Assembly: GCF_900096755.1 (NCBI RefSeq)
Contig: NZ_LT615227.1
Span: 186,965-250,964, forward strand
DNA length: 64,000 bases
Direction of reading: 5' to 3'
Source: Polynucleobacter necessarius
GTDB lineage: Bacteria; Pseudomonadota; Gammaproteobacteria; Burkholderiales; Burkholderiaceae
Positions 29,511 to 38,741 of this stretch are shown in pieces (position 1 is the stretch's first letter; each line of letters starts with the position of its first letter). Both the position numbers and the translations under genes were made by a program. Below the pieces are notes generated by a model. That model was not told the origin of the DNA. It did not search any database and worked only from the letters and a program-made list of their open reading frames with translations.

Positions 29511-30884
29511 GTGTCACACGCTATTGCCGCTGCAGCAGGCCTAAATGCACCATCAGTCACCAAAATTTTAGCTGAGTTTGTTACCGCCCATCCAAGCCAA
29601 GGATGGAGACCTGAGGTTGATCATGAAGCGCATCGCACTTTTTTAAACTGGCTTGGTTGCGCTATTGGCGCTGCAAACCATGAGAGCGTTGAATCCTCGT
29701 TGGCAGCTATTCGTGAATTTCAGCCAGCGCCTCAAGCCAGCATCTTGGGACGCAAGGACAAGGTAGATATGGGTGGTGCCGCTTTAATTAACGGCATTAG
29801 CTCACACACTTTTGACTTTGATGACACCCATCTAAAGACAGTTATCCATCCAGCTGGCCCTGTAGCTTCAGCAATCCTGGCGTTGGGAGAGCACATCCAT
29901 GCAAATGGCCGTCAAATCATTGACTCGCTCGTCTTGGGTATTGATGTTGCTTGCCGCGTTGGTAACGCAATGTACCCCGATCACTATCACCGTGGTTGGC
30001 ATATCACTGGCTCCACTGGCATGCTCGGCTCAGCTGCAGCATGTTCACGCTTGATGGGTCTGGATTTACAAAAAACTACTATGGCACTCGGCATTGCTGC
30101 CTCTCAACCAGTTGGTATGCGTGAGCAGTTTGGAACGATGACCAAACCTTTCCATCCAGGTGGCGCTGCACGCGCAGGCCAACTCTCCGCACTCCTTGCC
30201 AAGCACGGCTTTACTGCTAGCCCTAAAGCACTTGAAGCAGGTCGTGGGTATATGCAAACTGCTTCTACGAAATGTGATTGGACTGAAATCGATCGCAATC
30301 TTGGTAAGTCATTTGAGATTTCATTGAATACCTACAAACCTTTTGCTTGCGGCATTGTGATTCACCCAGCAATTGATGCATGCGCCCAACTACGCGCGCA
30401 AGGCGTGAATGCAGAAGACGTTGAGCGTATTGAATTACGTGTACACCCACTCGTTCTCGAATTAACCGTTAAGAAGACACCCAAAGATGGTCTCGAAGGT
30501 AAGTTCGGCGTGTATCACGGCTGTGCCGTCGGCTTAATGTTTGGTCAAGCCGGTGAAGGAGAGTACGCCGATGACATCGTAAATCGTCCAGATGTTGTGG
30601 CATTGCGTGCCAAGGTGAATGCAACGACAGATACCTCTATTAGCGAAGCCTCAGTTGATGTCAAAGCATTCCTCAAGAATGACAAAGAAGTGCATATTTT
30701 TGTGAAGAATGCGATTGGCTCTGTTGAGAACCCAATGAGCGATGCAAATTTGGAACAGAAGTTCACTAGCTTGGCTGAGCCTGTAATTGGCAAAGAGAAA
30801 GCACGTCAGTTGATTGCTGCCTTGTGGAAACTTGGTCAAGCATCTGATCTCAAGAAAATTTTGAGTCTTTGCACTCCAGATTAA
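29511..30884 (+). CDS. MmgE/PrpD-family dehydratase or decarboxylase
   Basis: A 457-residue member of the family that includes 2-methylcitrate dehydratase (PrpD) and cis-aconitate decarboxylase. The start is GTG at 29511, supported by TAGGA eight bases upstream. The all-helical domain I has FDFDDTHLKTVIHPAGPVASA, with the Asp/His cluster of the active site. GWHITGSTGMLGSAAA and EQFGTMTKPFHPGGAARAG follow, the second holding the conserved Lys. The smaller lid domain begins near IVIHPAID. It is intact. Between a broken receptor and a broken 2-hydroxyacid dehydrogenase it probably acted on a tricarboxylate or related acid, but the substrate cannot be read from sequence. Confidence 0.88.
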   Translation: MSHAIAAAAGLNAPSVTKILAEFVTAHPSQGWRPEVDHEAHRTFLNWLGCAIGAANHESVESSLAAIREFQPAPQASILGRKDKVDMGGAALINGISSHTFDFDDTHLKTVIHPAGPVASAILALGEHIHANGRQIIDSLVLGIDVACRVGNAMYPDHYHRGWHITGSTGMLGSAAACSRLMGLDLQKTTMALGIAASQPVGMREQFGTMTKPFHPGGAARAGQLSALLAKHGFTASPKALEAGRGYMQTASTKCDWTEIDRNLGKSFEISLNTYKPFACGIVIHPAIDACAQLRAQGVNAEDVERIELRVHPLVLELTVKKTPKDGLEGKFGVYHGCAVGLMFGQAGEGEYADDIVNRPDVVALRAKVNATTDTSISEASVDVKAFLKNDKEVHIFVKNAIGSVENPMSDANLEQKFTSLAEPVIGKEKARQLIAALWKLGQASDLKKILSLCTPD

Positions 30885-30907
30885 TTTCACTCGAAAGCAC
30901 TTTACTT

Positions 30908-31886
30908 ATGGCCTCACTACCAAACATCGTTATTCTGGGTGACTACGAACGTGCCCTACGTCGCATTTCTAATTGGGATAAGTTAGATCAGCAGGCTAAT
31001 CTCACTATTCATCATGAGCCTTTAAGGGATGAGGCGCTATATGAAGCAGTGAAAGACGCAGATGCAATAGCCATTGTTCGTGATCGCTCCCCATTTAACG
31101 AGGCCATGATTGCGCGCTTACCCAAGCTGAAATTTCTGATGTTTACTGGGGAGCGTAACGGTACCCTAGAAGCATCCGCATTAGTCTCACGCAACATCCC
31201 AATGGCCTGTACGCCTGGCGGCCCCTCCAAGGAAACAACTGCTGAACTTACCTGGGCACTCATCTTAGGAGCATCAAAGCGCCTGATAGAAGAGAACAAA
31301 CTGATTTCATCTGGAGGATGGCGAGATGAGCTCTCCTTGCTCCCAATGCTATCAGGCGAAAGACTGGGCATCATGGGTCTTGGCGCCATCGGAAGTCGCG
31401 TAGCACGTGTTGGTGCCGCCCTAGGCATGGAGGTTGTAGCCTGGAGTCCCCGCATGACGCCTGAGCGCGCTACTGCCAAGAACGCAAAGGCAGTAAGCTT
31501 AGATTGAGTTACTAAAAACATCTAAAGTCGTCACTATGCATTTAGTGGCAGGACCGGGCACCAAAGGACTAATCAGCGCCGATCAATTAGCCCTCATGCG
31601 CCCCGATTCCATACTAGTCAATACGTCTCGTGCTGCGCTAATTAATATGATGGATCTACAAAATGCATTGGCCGATGGCAGACCTGGTCAAGCCGCAGTA
31701 GATGTATTTGATGTTGAGCCGCTTCCAGAGAAAGACGTTTTGCGTAACACCAAAAATCTTTTGGTGACCCCACATCTTGGATTTATTGCAGAACCCATTT
31801 TTGCTACGTTTTCTAAAGGCATCACCGAAACCTTAGAGGCCTGGCTAGAAAATAAGCCCGCTCCACATCCATTTAAGCCACAATAG
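30908..31886 (+). pseudogene. D-2-hydroxyacid dehydrogenase, frameshifted (copy 1)
   Basis: An NAD-dependent D-isomer hydroxyacid dehydrogenase of about 325 residues. The first frame (ATG 30908) has the N-terminal domain and the NAD motif ERLGIMGLGAIGSRVARVG, then stops after KAVSLD. The second frame continues MHLVAGPGTKGLISADQLALM, NTSRAALINMMDLQNAL and the catalytic-His segment LLVTPHLGF. The junction reads GATTGAG at 31502-31508; removing one T gives LDELLKTSKVVTMHLV. A single-base insertion in a two-base run thus separates cofactor and catalytic residues. Substrates of the family include glyoxylate, hydroxypyruvate and lactate-type acids. Confidence 0.87.
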
Positions 31887-31924
31887 TTTTTTTGCTATTT
31901 TTTAAATTCATTTTTTAACCATCT

Positions 31925-32464
31925 TTGAAAACTCTAACCCCGAAACAGCTCTTCCTTGGATTTAGCAAAATTGGCATGTCTGGTTTTGGTGGTGTTCTGC
32001 CTTGGGCGCGCCGCACGCCTGTGGAAGAAGAGAAGTGGTTAACCGCCGAAGAATTTAGCGCCATGCTCGGCATCTGCCAAATTGTACCGGGCCCCAATAT
32101 TATTAACCTTGGCGTCTGCGTAGGCACTCGTTTCGCAGGCATTCCAGGAGCATTTGCCGCGGTGATGGGCCTGCTGCTCGGACCAGTGGCTCTGGTAATT
32201 CTGTTGGGCATACTTTATGAGCATTACAACAGCTATATGCCCGTTGTTCAAGGATTATTGCGCGGGATTTCAGCTGTGGGCGTTGGTTTAATTGCGAGCA
32301 CCGGCTTTAAGATGATGCGCGCTGAATTCAATTACCCGCCTATGCTTTCAGTGATCTTCCTCACGATTCTTGCGGCTACGTATTTTCACTTAGGTTTAGG
32401 CTGGGTGGTACTTATTGCATCTCCTCTAGCATTTTTTCTAGCCTGGAAGAAGGTGAAGAAATGA
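31925..32464 (+). CDS. chrA: Chromate transporter, N-terminal half subunit
   Basis: A short-chain CHR-family protein of 179 residues with five to six hydrophobic segments. FSKIGMSGFGGVLPWARR and LGICQIVPGPNIINLGVCVGTR are the duplicated CHR motifs. Split ChrA proteins work as pairs (Chr3N/Chr3C) exporting chromate. The start is TTG 31925, giving MKTLTPKQLFLGF; no clear ribosome-binding site is visible. It overlaps the partner gene by 4 bp. The reading frame is intact, but the partner is broken, so the transporter is probably non-functional. Confidence 0.82.
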   Translation: MKTLTPKQLFLGFSKIGMSGFGGVLPWARRTPVEEEKWLTAEEFSAMLGICQIVPGPNIINLGVCVGTRFAGIPGAFAAVMGLLLGPVALVILLGILYEHYNSYMPVVQGLLRGISAVGVGLIASTGFKMMRAEFNYPPMLSVIFLTILAATYFHLGLGWVVLIASPLAFFLAWKKVKK

Positions 32465-33003
32465 TTAGTACGCTACTGAGTCTTTTTCTAAAGCTCTCTG
32501 CTTTTTCTTTGGTTGCATTTGGCGGCATTAACGCACTTCTTCCGACCCTATATGATCTTTCCGTCAACCAAAAGCACTGGATCAATGGCCAAACGTTTGC
32601 GGATTACTTTGCGATTGCCCAAGCAGCGCCAGGACCTAATCTGATGACGGTAACGCTCATTGGCTGCTGGAAGGTAGGCGGAGTTATCAGCGCCGCTATC
32701 GCTACCCTGGCTATTGCCTAGCCCTCTTCCATCATGATCTACTTCTTGCAACGCTCCATCTAAGGGATGCAGGATATTCAAAAACAACGAGCCATCCAAT
32801 TTGCCGCCGGCGCCCTAGCGGTTGGACTGGTTCTTTCTGCTGCCTGGCAGATTTCACTCCAAATTAATCACACTGCCGCTGCTTATGCGCTAACTTTAGG
32901 TACTATTGGCGTTACAGTATTCACTCGCTGGCACCCGCTGTATCTCATTGCTATAGGCGGAGTTTTGGGAATTTTTGGCTCTTTATCTAACCTAAGAATT
33001 TAA
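32461..33003 (+). pseudogene. chrA: Chromate transporter, C-terminal half, two in-frame stops
   Basis: One frame covers the whole second CHR half-protein of about 180 residues. It starts at the ATG overlapping the previous gene and includes AFSLVAFGGINALLPTLY and FAIAQAAPGPNLMTVTLIGCW. TAG at 32719-32721 and TAA at 32761-32763 interrupt it. Between and after the stops the same frame still reads sensible membrane protein (PSSIMIYFLQRSI, then GMQDIQKQRAIQFAAGALAVG and WHPLYLIAIGGVLGIFG). These are nonsense substitutions and not frameshifts. The product would have about 86 of 180 residues. Confidence 0.85.
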
Positions 33004-33011
33004 GGATAAGT

Positions 33012-33995
33012 ATGCGTCTGATTCAATCACTCTCTTGCTGTCTACTAAGTATTGGCACGCTTTTTTCTTCTGCCTCTATTGCTCAGGGGGCCTATCCCAC
33101 CAAGCCTATTAACTTCATCGTTCCTTATGGCGCAGGGGGTGGCGCAGATTCTCGTAGCCGTCAAATCGCGCAAAAGATGAGCGTCATCTTGAAGCAGCCG
33201 ATTATTGTTGATAACAAGCCTGGTGCCGGCGGAAATATTGGCACCGAATACATTTCTCGAGCCGCTCCAGATGGTTACACCATTAGTATGGGTAACTTTG
33301 CTCCTATGGCAGTCAATAAAACACTCTTTGGAAACCTGCGTTATGACCCAGAGACAGATTTAACACCGATTGTTTTAATTGAAAAAGGTCCTTTGGTACT
33401 GGTGGTCAATCCTGACTCCCCCTAACAAGACTGTGCAAGATATTGTGAATGCAGCTAAAGCCAAACCTGGAGTGCTCACATTCTCATCCGGCGGCATCGG
33501 TGGTAGCCATCAACTCTCTGCAGAAATCTTTGAACAAAATGCGGGGATCAACATGATTCATGTACCGTATAAGAGTGGTTCAGCAGGCTTAACTGACCTT
33601 ATGGCAGGCAACGTCACCATGATGTTTGACCAAATGTATTCTGCGATGCCTAGTATCAAGGCGGATAAATTACGTCCGATTGCGATTACCAGCAAGAAGC
33701 GCTCACCTTTACTCCCCAACGTTCCTAGTTTTGCAGAAGTAGGTTATCCAAAGGTTGAGGTGCTCAACTGGCAGGGCTTGATTGCACCAAAAGGTACGCC
33801 CAAAGCCATTATTGACAAATTAAATGCAGCTGCAAACGAAGCGCTTAAGGATCCTCAGTTGCGTGAGCTCATGCTTTCCTTTCACAAGGCAATGAGATTG
33901 GTGGAGGCAGCCCCGCTGATTTTGCAGCGCTAGTCAAATCAGAATCTCAAAAATGGGGTGCTGTTGTTAAGGCGACAAACATTAAGCCAGAGTAA
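33012..33995 (+). pseudogene. Bug/TctC receptor, two frameshifts
   Basis: A TTT-type periplasmic receptor with signal peptide MRLIQSLSCCLLSIGTLFSSASIAQG and core INFIVPYGAGGGADSRSRQ, APDGYTISMGNF and NMIHVPYKSGSAGLTDLMAGN. The first break is a C5 run at 33418-33422; with C4 it reads VNPDSPNKTVQDIV. The second is CTTTCCTTTC at 33874-33883. Removing one CTTTC gives ELMLSQGNEIGGGSPADFAAL and the natural end NIKPE at 33995. Both breaks are insertions. Any product would be confined to the first third. It is convergent with crcB. Confidence 0.87.
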
Positions 33996-34026
33996 GTGAT
34001 ATGCACTAAATAAATGTTGCGAGAAT

Positions 34027-34054
34027 AAATTGGGGGCTAATAAGTCCCCAATTT
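34027..34054. terminator. Bidirectional terminator between Bug receptor and crcB
   Basis: AAATTGGGG/CCCCAATTT forms a 9-bp stem with a 10-nt loop. A and T tracts on either side allow it to act on both the plus-strand receptor transcript and the minus-strand crcB transcript. Confidence 0.8.
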
Positions 34055-34428
34055 TATTTGAGCGCCTGGTATAAGTCAGAATGCCTAGGAAAGTTAATAC
34101 CAACGAACCTACCAAATGAAGCAATGCTGTGCCTAAAGCCCAGTTAAGTTCACCGCGCTGCATAAACCCAACAACCTCGGCAGAAAAACTAGAGAAAGTT
34201 GTTAAGCCGCCCAGAAAACCAGTAATCACAAAAAGCTTCCACTCAGGTGAGAGATTGGGATTATTTCCGAAGAAAGCAATAGCAATGAGGTAACCGCCGA
34301 CCATGTTTGACGCAAGAGTTCCCAACGGAATCACAGAAGCTGCGCCCAACCGTTAAAAAATTAAAGCCCGCTCTTAATAATGCGCCTAGGCCTGCGCCAA
34401 AGAAAATTGCAAAGATAGATAGCCACAT
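34054..34428 (-). pseudogene. crcB: Fluoride channel CrcB, two frameshifts
   Basis: A Fluc-type fluoride exporter, about 123 residues when restored. From ATG 34428 the frame reads MWLSIFAIFFGAGLGALLR and then VGRSFC. Dropping one G from a GGG run (plus-strand CCC 34345-34347) gives [21 protein letters not shown], the Fluc signature with its pore Asn. The middle frame has [16 protein letters not shown], the Phe-box region. Near the end TATA (34070-34073) is a TA duplication; removal gives LTYQALK and a stop at 34054. The two insertions sum to three bases, so length is kept while the first 28 codons and the last few are out of phase. Confidence 0.87.
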
Positions 34429-34438
34429 AATCAGTTCT

Positions 34439-35218
34439 CTATTGAATTGAAAAACCTAACATGCTGATTGAACTCATTTCGATTCCATCAATATAGACTT
34501 TTGCATGCTCGTCTTCATGTTGTAAAGCCAGAGTATATAAAGCGGGCCAATAATGTTCCGCCGTCGGAATAGAAAGATGTGCTGCATCACCAAAATCCTC
34601 CCAATCAATCAAAGGGTCATGGTGATTAGCGCGCATTTCTGAGGTAAAAAAATGATTAAACTCTGTGGCCCATGGATAAGGTTGGGCATCTTCTTGCCAA
34701 TGAATGGTTCGCAGGTTATGGACCACGTTACCGCTAGATAAAATCAAGATATTTTCATCGCGCAGTGGACGTAGCGGCTTGGCTAGCTCATAGTGCTCAC
34801 GCGCTGACATTGAGCCATCCAGACTTAACTGTACGACCGGAATATCGGCATCAGGATAAAGATACTTCAGAACAGACCATGCGCCATGGTCAATACCCCA
34901 CTCATTTTCTTCGAGCACTACCGGTACGTTTAATAACTCCTGTACGCGATCAGCTAAAGCAGGGCTTCCAGGCGCTGGATACTGAATATCAAATAATGCC
35001 TGCGGAAAACCGCCGAAGTCATGAATGGATTTTGGTTTTGGCATCGCAGTAACCCATACACCTCGAGTTACCCAATGTGCCGAGATCACTAAGATAGCAT
35101 CAGGGCGCTTTAATGACTTACCTAGAGCTGACCAAGCCGCCGTATAACGGTTTGGCTCTATGGCATACATCGGACTGCCATGGCCAGCAAATATTGCAGG
35201 TTGGCGATGGCTAGTCAT
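34439..35218 (-). CDS. Class III extradiol dioxygenase (DODA/YgiD-like)
   Basis: A 259-residue non-heme metal dioxygenase of the LigB superfamily. His13 in FAGHGSP and His48 in VISAHWVT are metal ligands. SSGNVVHNLRTIHW and TAEHYWPALYTLA carry the further conserved His residues. Relatives cleave 4,5-DOPA or small catechols, and in bacteria the true substrate is often unknown. Intact, between broken crcB and a small membrane-protein gene, on the minus strand. Confidence 0.87.
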   Translation of the reverse strand: MTSHRQPAIFAGHGSPMYAIEPNRYTAAWSALGKSLKRPDAILVISAHWVTRGVWVTAMPKPKSIHDFGGFPQALFDIQYPAPGSPALADRVQELLNVPVVLEENEWGIDHGAWSVLKYLYPDADIPVVQLSLDGSMSAREHYELAKPLRPLRDENILILSSGNVVHNLRTIHWQEDAQPYPWATEFNHFFTSEMRANHHDPLIDWEDFGDAAHLSIPTAEHYWPALYTLALQHEDEHAKVYIDGIEMSSISMLGFSIQ

Positions 35219-35227
35219 TAATGCTGG

Positions 35228-35365
35228 TTAACTGAATACGTAACCTGTATGAGCTGCAACCAATGCAAACAAAATAGCCAAGCTTGTAGCGGCTGCCAAC
35301 ATCACGATCAAGGTAATGATCTTTTTGTTAACTTCTTCTTTAGATTCGTTATGCCATTCGTTCAT
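35228..35365 (-). CDS. Small single-pass membrane protein, 45 aa
   Basis: ATG 35365 to TAA 35228 encodes a polar N-terminus (MNEWHNESKEEVNKK) followed by one hydrophobic helix (IITLIVMLAAATSLAILFALV) and a short tail ending GYVFS. The organisation suggests an inner-membrane protein with its N-terminus in the cytoplasm. It sits 9 bp upstream of the extradiol dioxygenase on the same strand. I do not recognise a family. The codon pattern looks coding, with no internal stop. Confidence 0.6.
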   Translation of the reverse strand: MNEWHNESKEEVNKKIITLIVMLAAATSLAILFALVAAHTGYVFS

Positions 35366-35409
35366 GCTAAATCCTCTGTAAACACATTAATGAATAGGGT
35401 AATTATCCA

Positions 35410-35577
35410 CTATCGCCCGCGACCAGCCTTGCGCATCATGCCTTTTCCCCCGCCAAAGCCTGCCTGAGGCCTTCCAGCTGGGCCAGAGGGTCCTTTTGGG
35501 ACGGGTGGGCGTGCAGGCGGCTTAGCTGCTACCGCTTTTACTGGGGTTTTTGAATCGGGTTTCTTTTCGTCAGTCAC
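35410..35577 (-). CDS. Small Pro/Gly/Lys-rich protein, 55 aa
   Basis: A GTG-initiated frame, MTDEKKPDSKTPVKAVAAKPPARPP..., is followed by a collagen-like VPKGPSGPAGRPQ and a glycine-rich basic tail (GGGKGMMRKAGRGR). It is probably disordered and nucleic-acid-binding by charge. It starts back-to-back with the M50 protease gene, so the two share a short divergent promoter. No known family is recognised, and its reality rests on an uninterrupted frame and low-complexity coding character. Confidence 0.5.
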   Translation of the reverse strand: MTDEKKPDSKTPVKAVAAKPPARPPVPKGPSGPAGRPQAGFGGGKGMMRKAGRGR

Positions 35578-35605
35578 TTTGAGCTTCTATGGGTATCATA
35601 TTGCC

Positions 35606-36268
35606 ATGATTATCGACTATTCTATCCAAGTCGTCGCAATTAATGCGATTCCCCTGATTTTTGCCATCACGATCCACGAAGCAGCCCATGGTTTTGCTGC
35701 CCGAAAATTTGGGGATAACACCGCTTATATGCTCGGTCGAGTCAGCCTAAACCCTGCAAAACACATTGACCCAGTGGGAACCATCCTCATTCCCTTGGTG
35801 CTTCTTCTCACCGCCCCCCTTTTTTTAGTGGGTTACGCTAAACCGGTACCCGTGAACTTTGGCAGACTCCGAAACCCCAGAATCGATTCCATTTGGGTGG
35901 CATTGGCTGGCCCTGGCTCGAATTTCATCCAGGCACTTATTTGGCTAACCCTTTTAATCGTCTTGGTGGGTTTTGGAGCGAATGAGAAATTTCTGATTTC
36001 CATGTCCCAAGCAGGTATAACCTGGAATCTGGGTCTATTAGTGTTCAATCTATTTCCGCTACCCCCGCTAGATGGCGGTCGCATTCTGTCCAGCCTTCTG
36101 CCAGCCCGTCAGTCGATCGCTCTTGACCGACTGGAACCATGGGGGTTCTTTATTGTGCTCGCACTTGTCTTTACAGGAGTGATTGGAACCCTTTGGATGC
36201 AACCACTCATGAGCTTCTTTGAATGGCTCATCCTTTTGCTAACCAGCCCCTTAAGAATGATTTTTTAA
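35606..36268 (+). CDS. Site-2 protease-like membrane metalloprotease (M50)
   Basis: A small membrane-embedded M50 protein of about 220 residues from ATG 35606; the upstream TTG at 35579 would add nine residues. The zinc motif is H24-E25-A-A-H28 in ITIHEAAHGFAARKFGD. The third ligand lies in NLFPLPPLDGGRIL. Six hydrophobic segments are visible, and no PDZ domain, so it is the minimal form common in Burkholderiales, next to trp/segregation genes in some genomes. The substrate is unknown. Intact. Confidence 0.88.
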   Translation: MIIDYSIQVVAINAIPLIFAITIHEAAHGFAARKFGDNTAYMLGRVSLNPAKHIDPVGTILIPLVLLLTAPLFLVGYAKPVPVNFGRLRNPRIDSIWVALAGPGSNFIQALIWLTLLIVLVGFGANEKFLISMSQAGITWNLGLLVFNLFPLPPLDGGRILSSLLPARQSIALDRLEPWGFFIVLALVFTGVIGTLWMQPLMSFFEWLILLLTSPLRMIF

Positions 36269-36338
36269 GTACAGCAAAAAATGTTGTTCTGGGATATGCT
36301 GAACCCAAGCAATCCTCATTGGCCGAAGGAGAATATCC

Positions 36339-36791
36339 ATGAAATTACAGAAACTAGTCTTAGCAAGCACCGCAACCTTTTTAGCAATTGGTGCTGGTTC
36401 AGCATTTGCTCAATTTAAAAATTCAGAAGATGCTATTAAGTATCGCCAAAGCGCATTCACCGTCATGGCTAATTCTTTTGGAAAAATTGGCGCTGTTGTT
36501 AAAGGCGAGGCCCCTTACAACAAGGATGATGTAGCCAAGAATGCAGCAGTTGTTGCAACGCTTTCCACTTTGCCATGGCAAGCTTTTGGTCCAGGCACTG
36601 AAGGCGGCAAAGCGCAATCTGATATTTGGTCTGATAACGCCAAGTTCAAGGCAGCGGCTGACAAAATGCAACTAGCTGTAGTAGATCTTAATAAGGCTGC
36701 CCAGTCTGGTGATTTAGATAGCATCAAGAAATCATTTGGTGCAGCAGGCGCAACCTGCAAAGGCTGCCATGATGACTTCAAGAAGAAGTAA
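36339..36791 (+). CDS. cycP: Cytochrome c-prime
   Basis: A periplasmic four-helix cytochrome of 150 residues. The signal peptide MKLQKLVLASTATFLAIGAGSAFA is cleaved before QFKNS. The C-terminal heme motif is CKGCH at 140-144. KYRQSAFTVMANSFGKIGAVVKG matches the first helix, and LPWQAFGPGTEGG is a family landmark. Such proteins bind NO or CO. GGAGA is positioned before the ATG. It is convergent with a cytochrome b gene 6 bp away, a likely electron-transfer partner. Confidence 0.92.
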   Translation: MKLQKLVLASTATFLAIGAGSAFAQFKNSEDAIKYRQSAFTVMANSFGKIGAVVKGEAPYNKDDVAKNAAVVATLSTLPWQAFGPGTEGGKAQSDIWSDNAKFKAAADKMQLAVVDLNKAAQSGDLDSIKKSFGAAGATCKGCHDDFKKK

Positions 36792-36797
36792 GAATTC

Positions 36798-37481
36798 TTA
36801 CTTCGTAATGAAATAACCCACCACTACCCCGATCACACTTAAAAGCAACAAAGCAAAGCCGCGTTGTAGTGCTCCATCCTTGGAGTCTTGACCCAAGTCA
36901 GCAGGCAAGTAATTTGCCTCTTCGCTTGGGTCAATTTCTTTGTCGCCACTGATCATCGGCTTAATTAAATTTTCGCCCTTGAACTTCTTGTAATACCAAA
37001 TCGCGGCAATATGAATGGTGACTAAGGTATAAATCACCACTTGGTTACCCTCATGAATCTCAGAGAGAAATGAAGCTGCCGAGCTTGATACATATTTTGC
37101 CAAAGGCCCTTGAAAAGCAATTTCATCATCTACAAATAGGCCGGTAACAACCTGCACCATTAAAGCAAACAACAAAGCAAAAACAGACAATGCGCCTATT
37201 GGGTTATGCCCAAGCACGCGCGGTGAGTTTCCCTGCAAATAATCAAGGATTGCTTTTTTATTCGGGAGGAAGGAGGCAAAGCGCGCATGCCTGGATCCAA
37301 TCAAACCCCAACAAACAATGCGAAATACCAATAAGGTCAAGACACTATAACCAAAATAGGCGTGCCATTCAATCGCATTACCGCCAAGATTAACGCTAAT
37401 TAAACTGCCAACAATACAGAGCACCAGTAACCAGTGAAATAGACGAATTGGCAGATCCCAGACGCGAATAATTTTTTTCAT
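36798..37481 (-). CDS. Cytochrome b561-domain membrane protein
   Basis: A 227-residue di-heme cytochrome b of the CybH/Ni-hydrogenase type. VWDLPIRLFHWLLVL has the first His ligand in TM1, and IEWHAYFGYSVL, FLSEIHEGNQVVIY and LVTIHIAAIWYYKK supply others. It has four core TM helices, a hydrophilic loop near SGDKEIDPSEE and one more C-terminal helix. It probably passes electrons from the quinone pool to the neighbouring cytochrome c-prime or another periplasmic acceptor. Intact. Confidence 0.88.
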   Translation of the reverse strand: MKKIIRVWDLPIRLFHWLLVLCIVGSLISVNLGGNAIEWHAYFGYSVLTLLVFRIVCWGLIGSRHARFASFLPNKKAILDYLQGNSPRVLGHNPIGALSVFALLFALMVQVVTGLFVDDEIAFQGPLAKYVSSSAASFLSEIHEGNQVVIYTLVTIHIAAIWYYKKFKGENLIKPMISGDKEIDPSEEANYLPADLGQDSKDGALQRGFALLLLSVIGVVVGYFITK

Positions 37482-37531
37482 ACCTTAAGGATAAGGATAA
37501 AGCAGCTTCTCCCTTAAACTAAGAAGAATTC

Positions 37532-38739
37532 ATGAATCCTAGCAAAGCCTTTAGAACCCTACTGCTCTATCGCATCGGCGCAACTCTCAGCTACCAAATT
37601 ACGATGGTGGCCGTTGGTTGGCACCTCTATGAAATCACCAATAGCGTTGTATCTCTGGGCCTCATTGGATTAGCAGAGCTAGTTCCTTACTTTGCATTAG
37701 TCCTTTATTCTGGGCATGCAGTTGATCATTACTCTCGCAAATTGATTGCAGCTATCGCTTGCGTAATCCATATTGCAGTAGCGCTATTTTTAACGGTGAT
37801 TGCCCTAGGTTGGTTGTCGCCGCCCGTGCCATTAATCTATACCGCCGTTGCATTTATTGGGATTGGTCGTGCTTTATTAAGACCTTCCTATCAGGCGCTC
37901 TTTGGACAAATTATTCCAAGAGATCAGTTGCCCCGCTACACCGCTTATGCATCTTCCGCCATTCAGATATGCGTAGTTGCAGGTCCCGGCATGGGTGGAT
38001 TAATGATTGGATTTGCTGGTCTTGAATAGACTTACCTCCTGGCGGCTGCTTGTGGAGCGGTAGGCTTATACGGCATTACCTTTATCACCGCCGTACAAGA
38101 AAAAACTGGCAACCTATCGGGAAACTTTTTAAAGAGTTTTTTTGGAAGGCTTTCATTACGTTAGAAAACATGAACTCATTTTGGGGATCATGGCGCTCGA
38201 TATGTTTGCCGTTCTTTTTGGTGGTGCGGTATCCATTCTTCCTGCATTTGTTAAAGAAGTCCTGAATGCTGGGCCAGAAACCTTGGGTATCTTGCGTGCC
38301 GCTCCGGCTGCGGGGGGCGGCCATCATGGGAATCTACTTGGCTAAGCGCCCCATCCTGACGGATTCTGGCAAACATCTCTTGATTTCGGTTGCCGGGTTT
38401 GGCGCCACAATTATTGCTTTTGGACTATCGAGCAATCTTTGGGTCTGCACATTTTTCTTATTCGCCTCAGGATGTTTTGACGCCGCATCAGTAGTCATTC
38501 GAGGCAGCATCATGCAACTCACCACACCCGATCATATGCGCGGCAGGATCAGTGCGATTAATGGCATCTTCATTGGCTCTTCGAATGAATTGAGTGCACT
38601 TGAATCTGGCATTGCAGCTATCATGATGGGCTTGGTGCCTTCCATTGTGTTTGGCGGTGTGGCAACAATCGCTATCGTCTTTATCACCTACCGCCTTGTA
38701 CCACACTTAGGTAAGTTACACCTAAAAGATATTTCCTAA
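37532..38739 (+). pseudogene. MFS transporter with one nonsense codon and two frameshifts
   Basis: A 12-helix major facilitator of about 400 residues in several frames. The first frame (ATG 37532, ALLLYRIG-type N-terminus with YSGHAVDHYSRKL) meets TAG at 38027-38029 and the same frame then continues TYLLAAACGAVGLYGITF. A T7 run at 38137-38143 (T6 gives KSFLEGFHYVRKHE) and a G6 run at 38312-38317 (G5 gives APAAGAAIMGIYLAKRP) shift the frame twice more. The C-terminal frame continues to TAA 38739. It resembles the EntS-like exporters of the DHA3 family. The gene carries three independent lesions, so it has been dead for some time. Confidence 0.85.
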
Positions 38740-38741
38740 GT

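Noticed and set aside
31925..33003. ChrA pair as one gene split by a frameshift
   Set aside because: The 4-bp overlap and two full CHR motifs fit the natural two-gene short-chain ChrA arrangement. Only the second gene is damaged.
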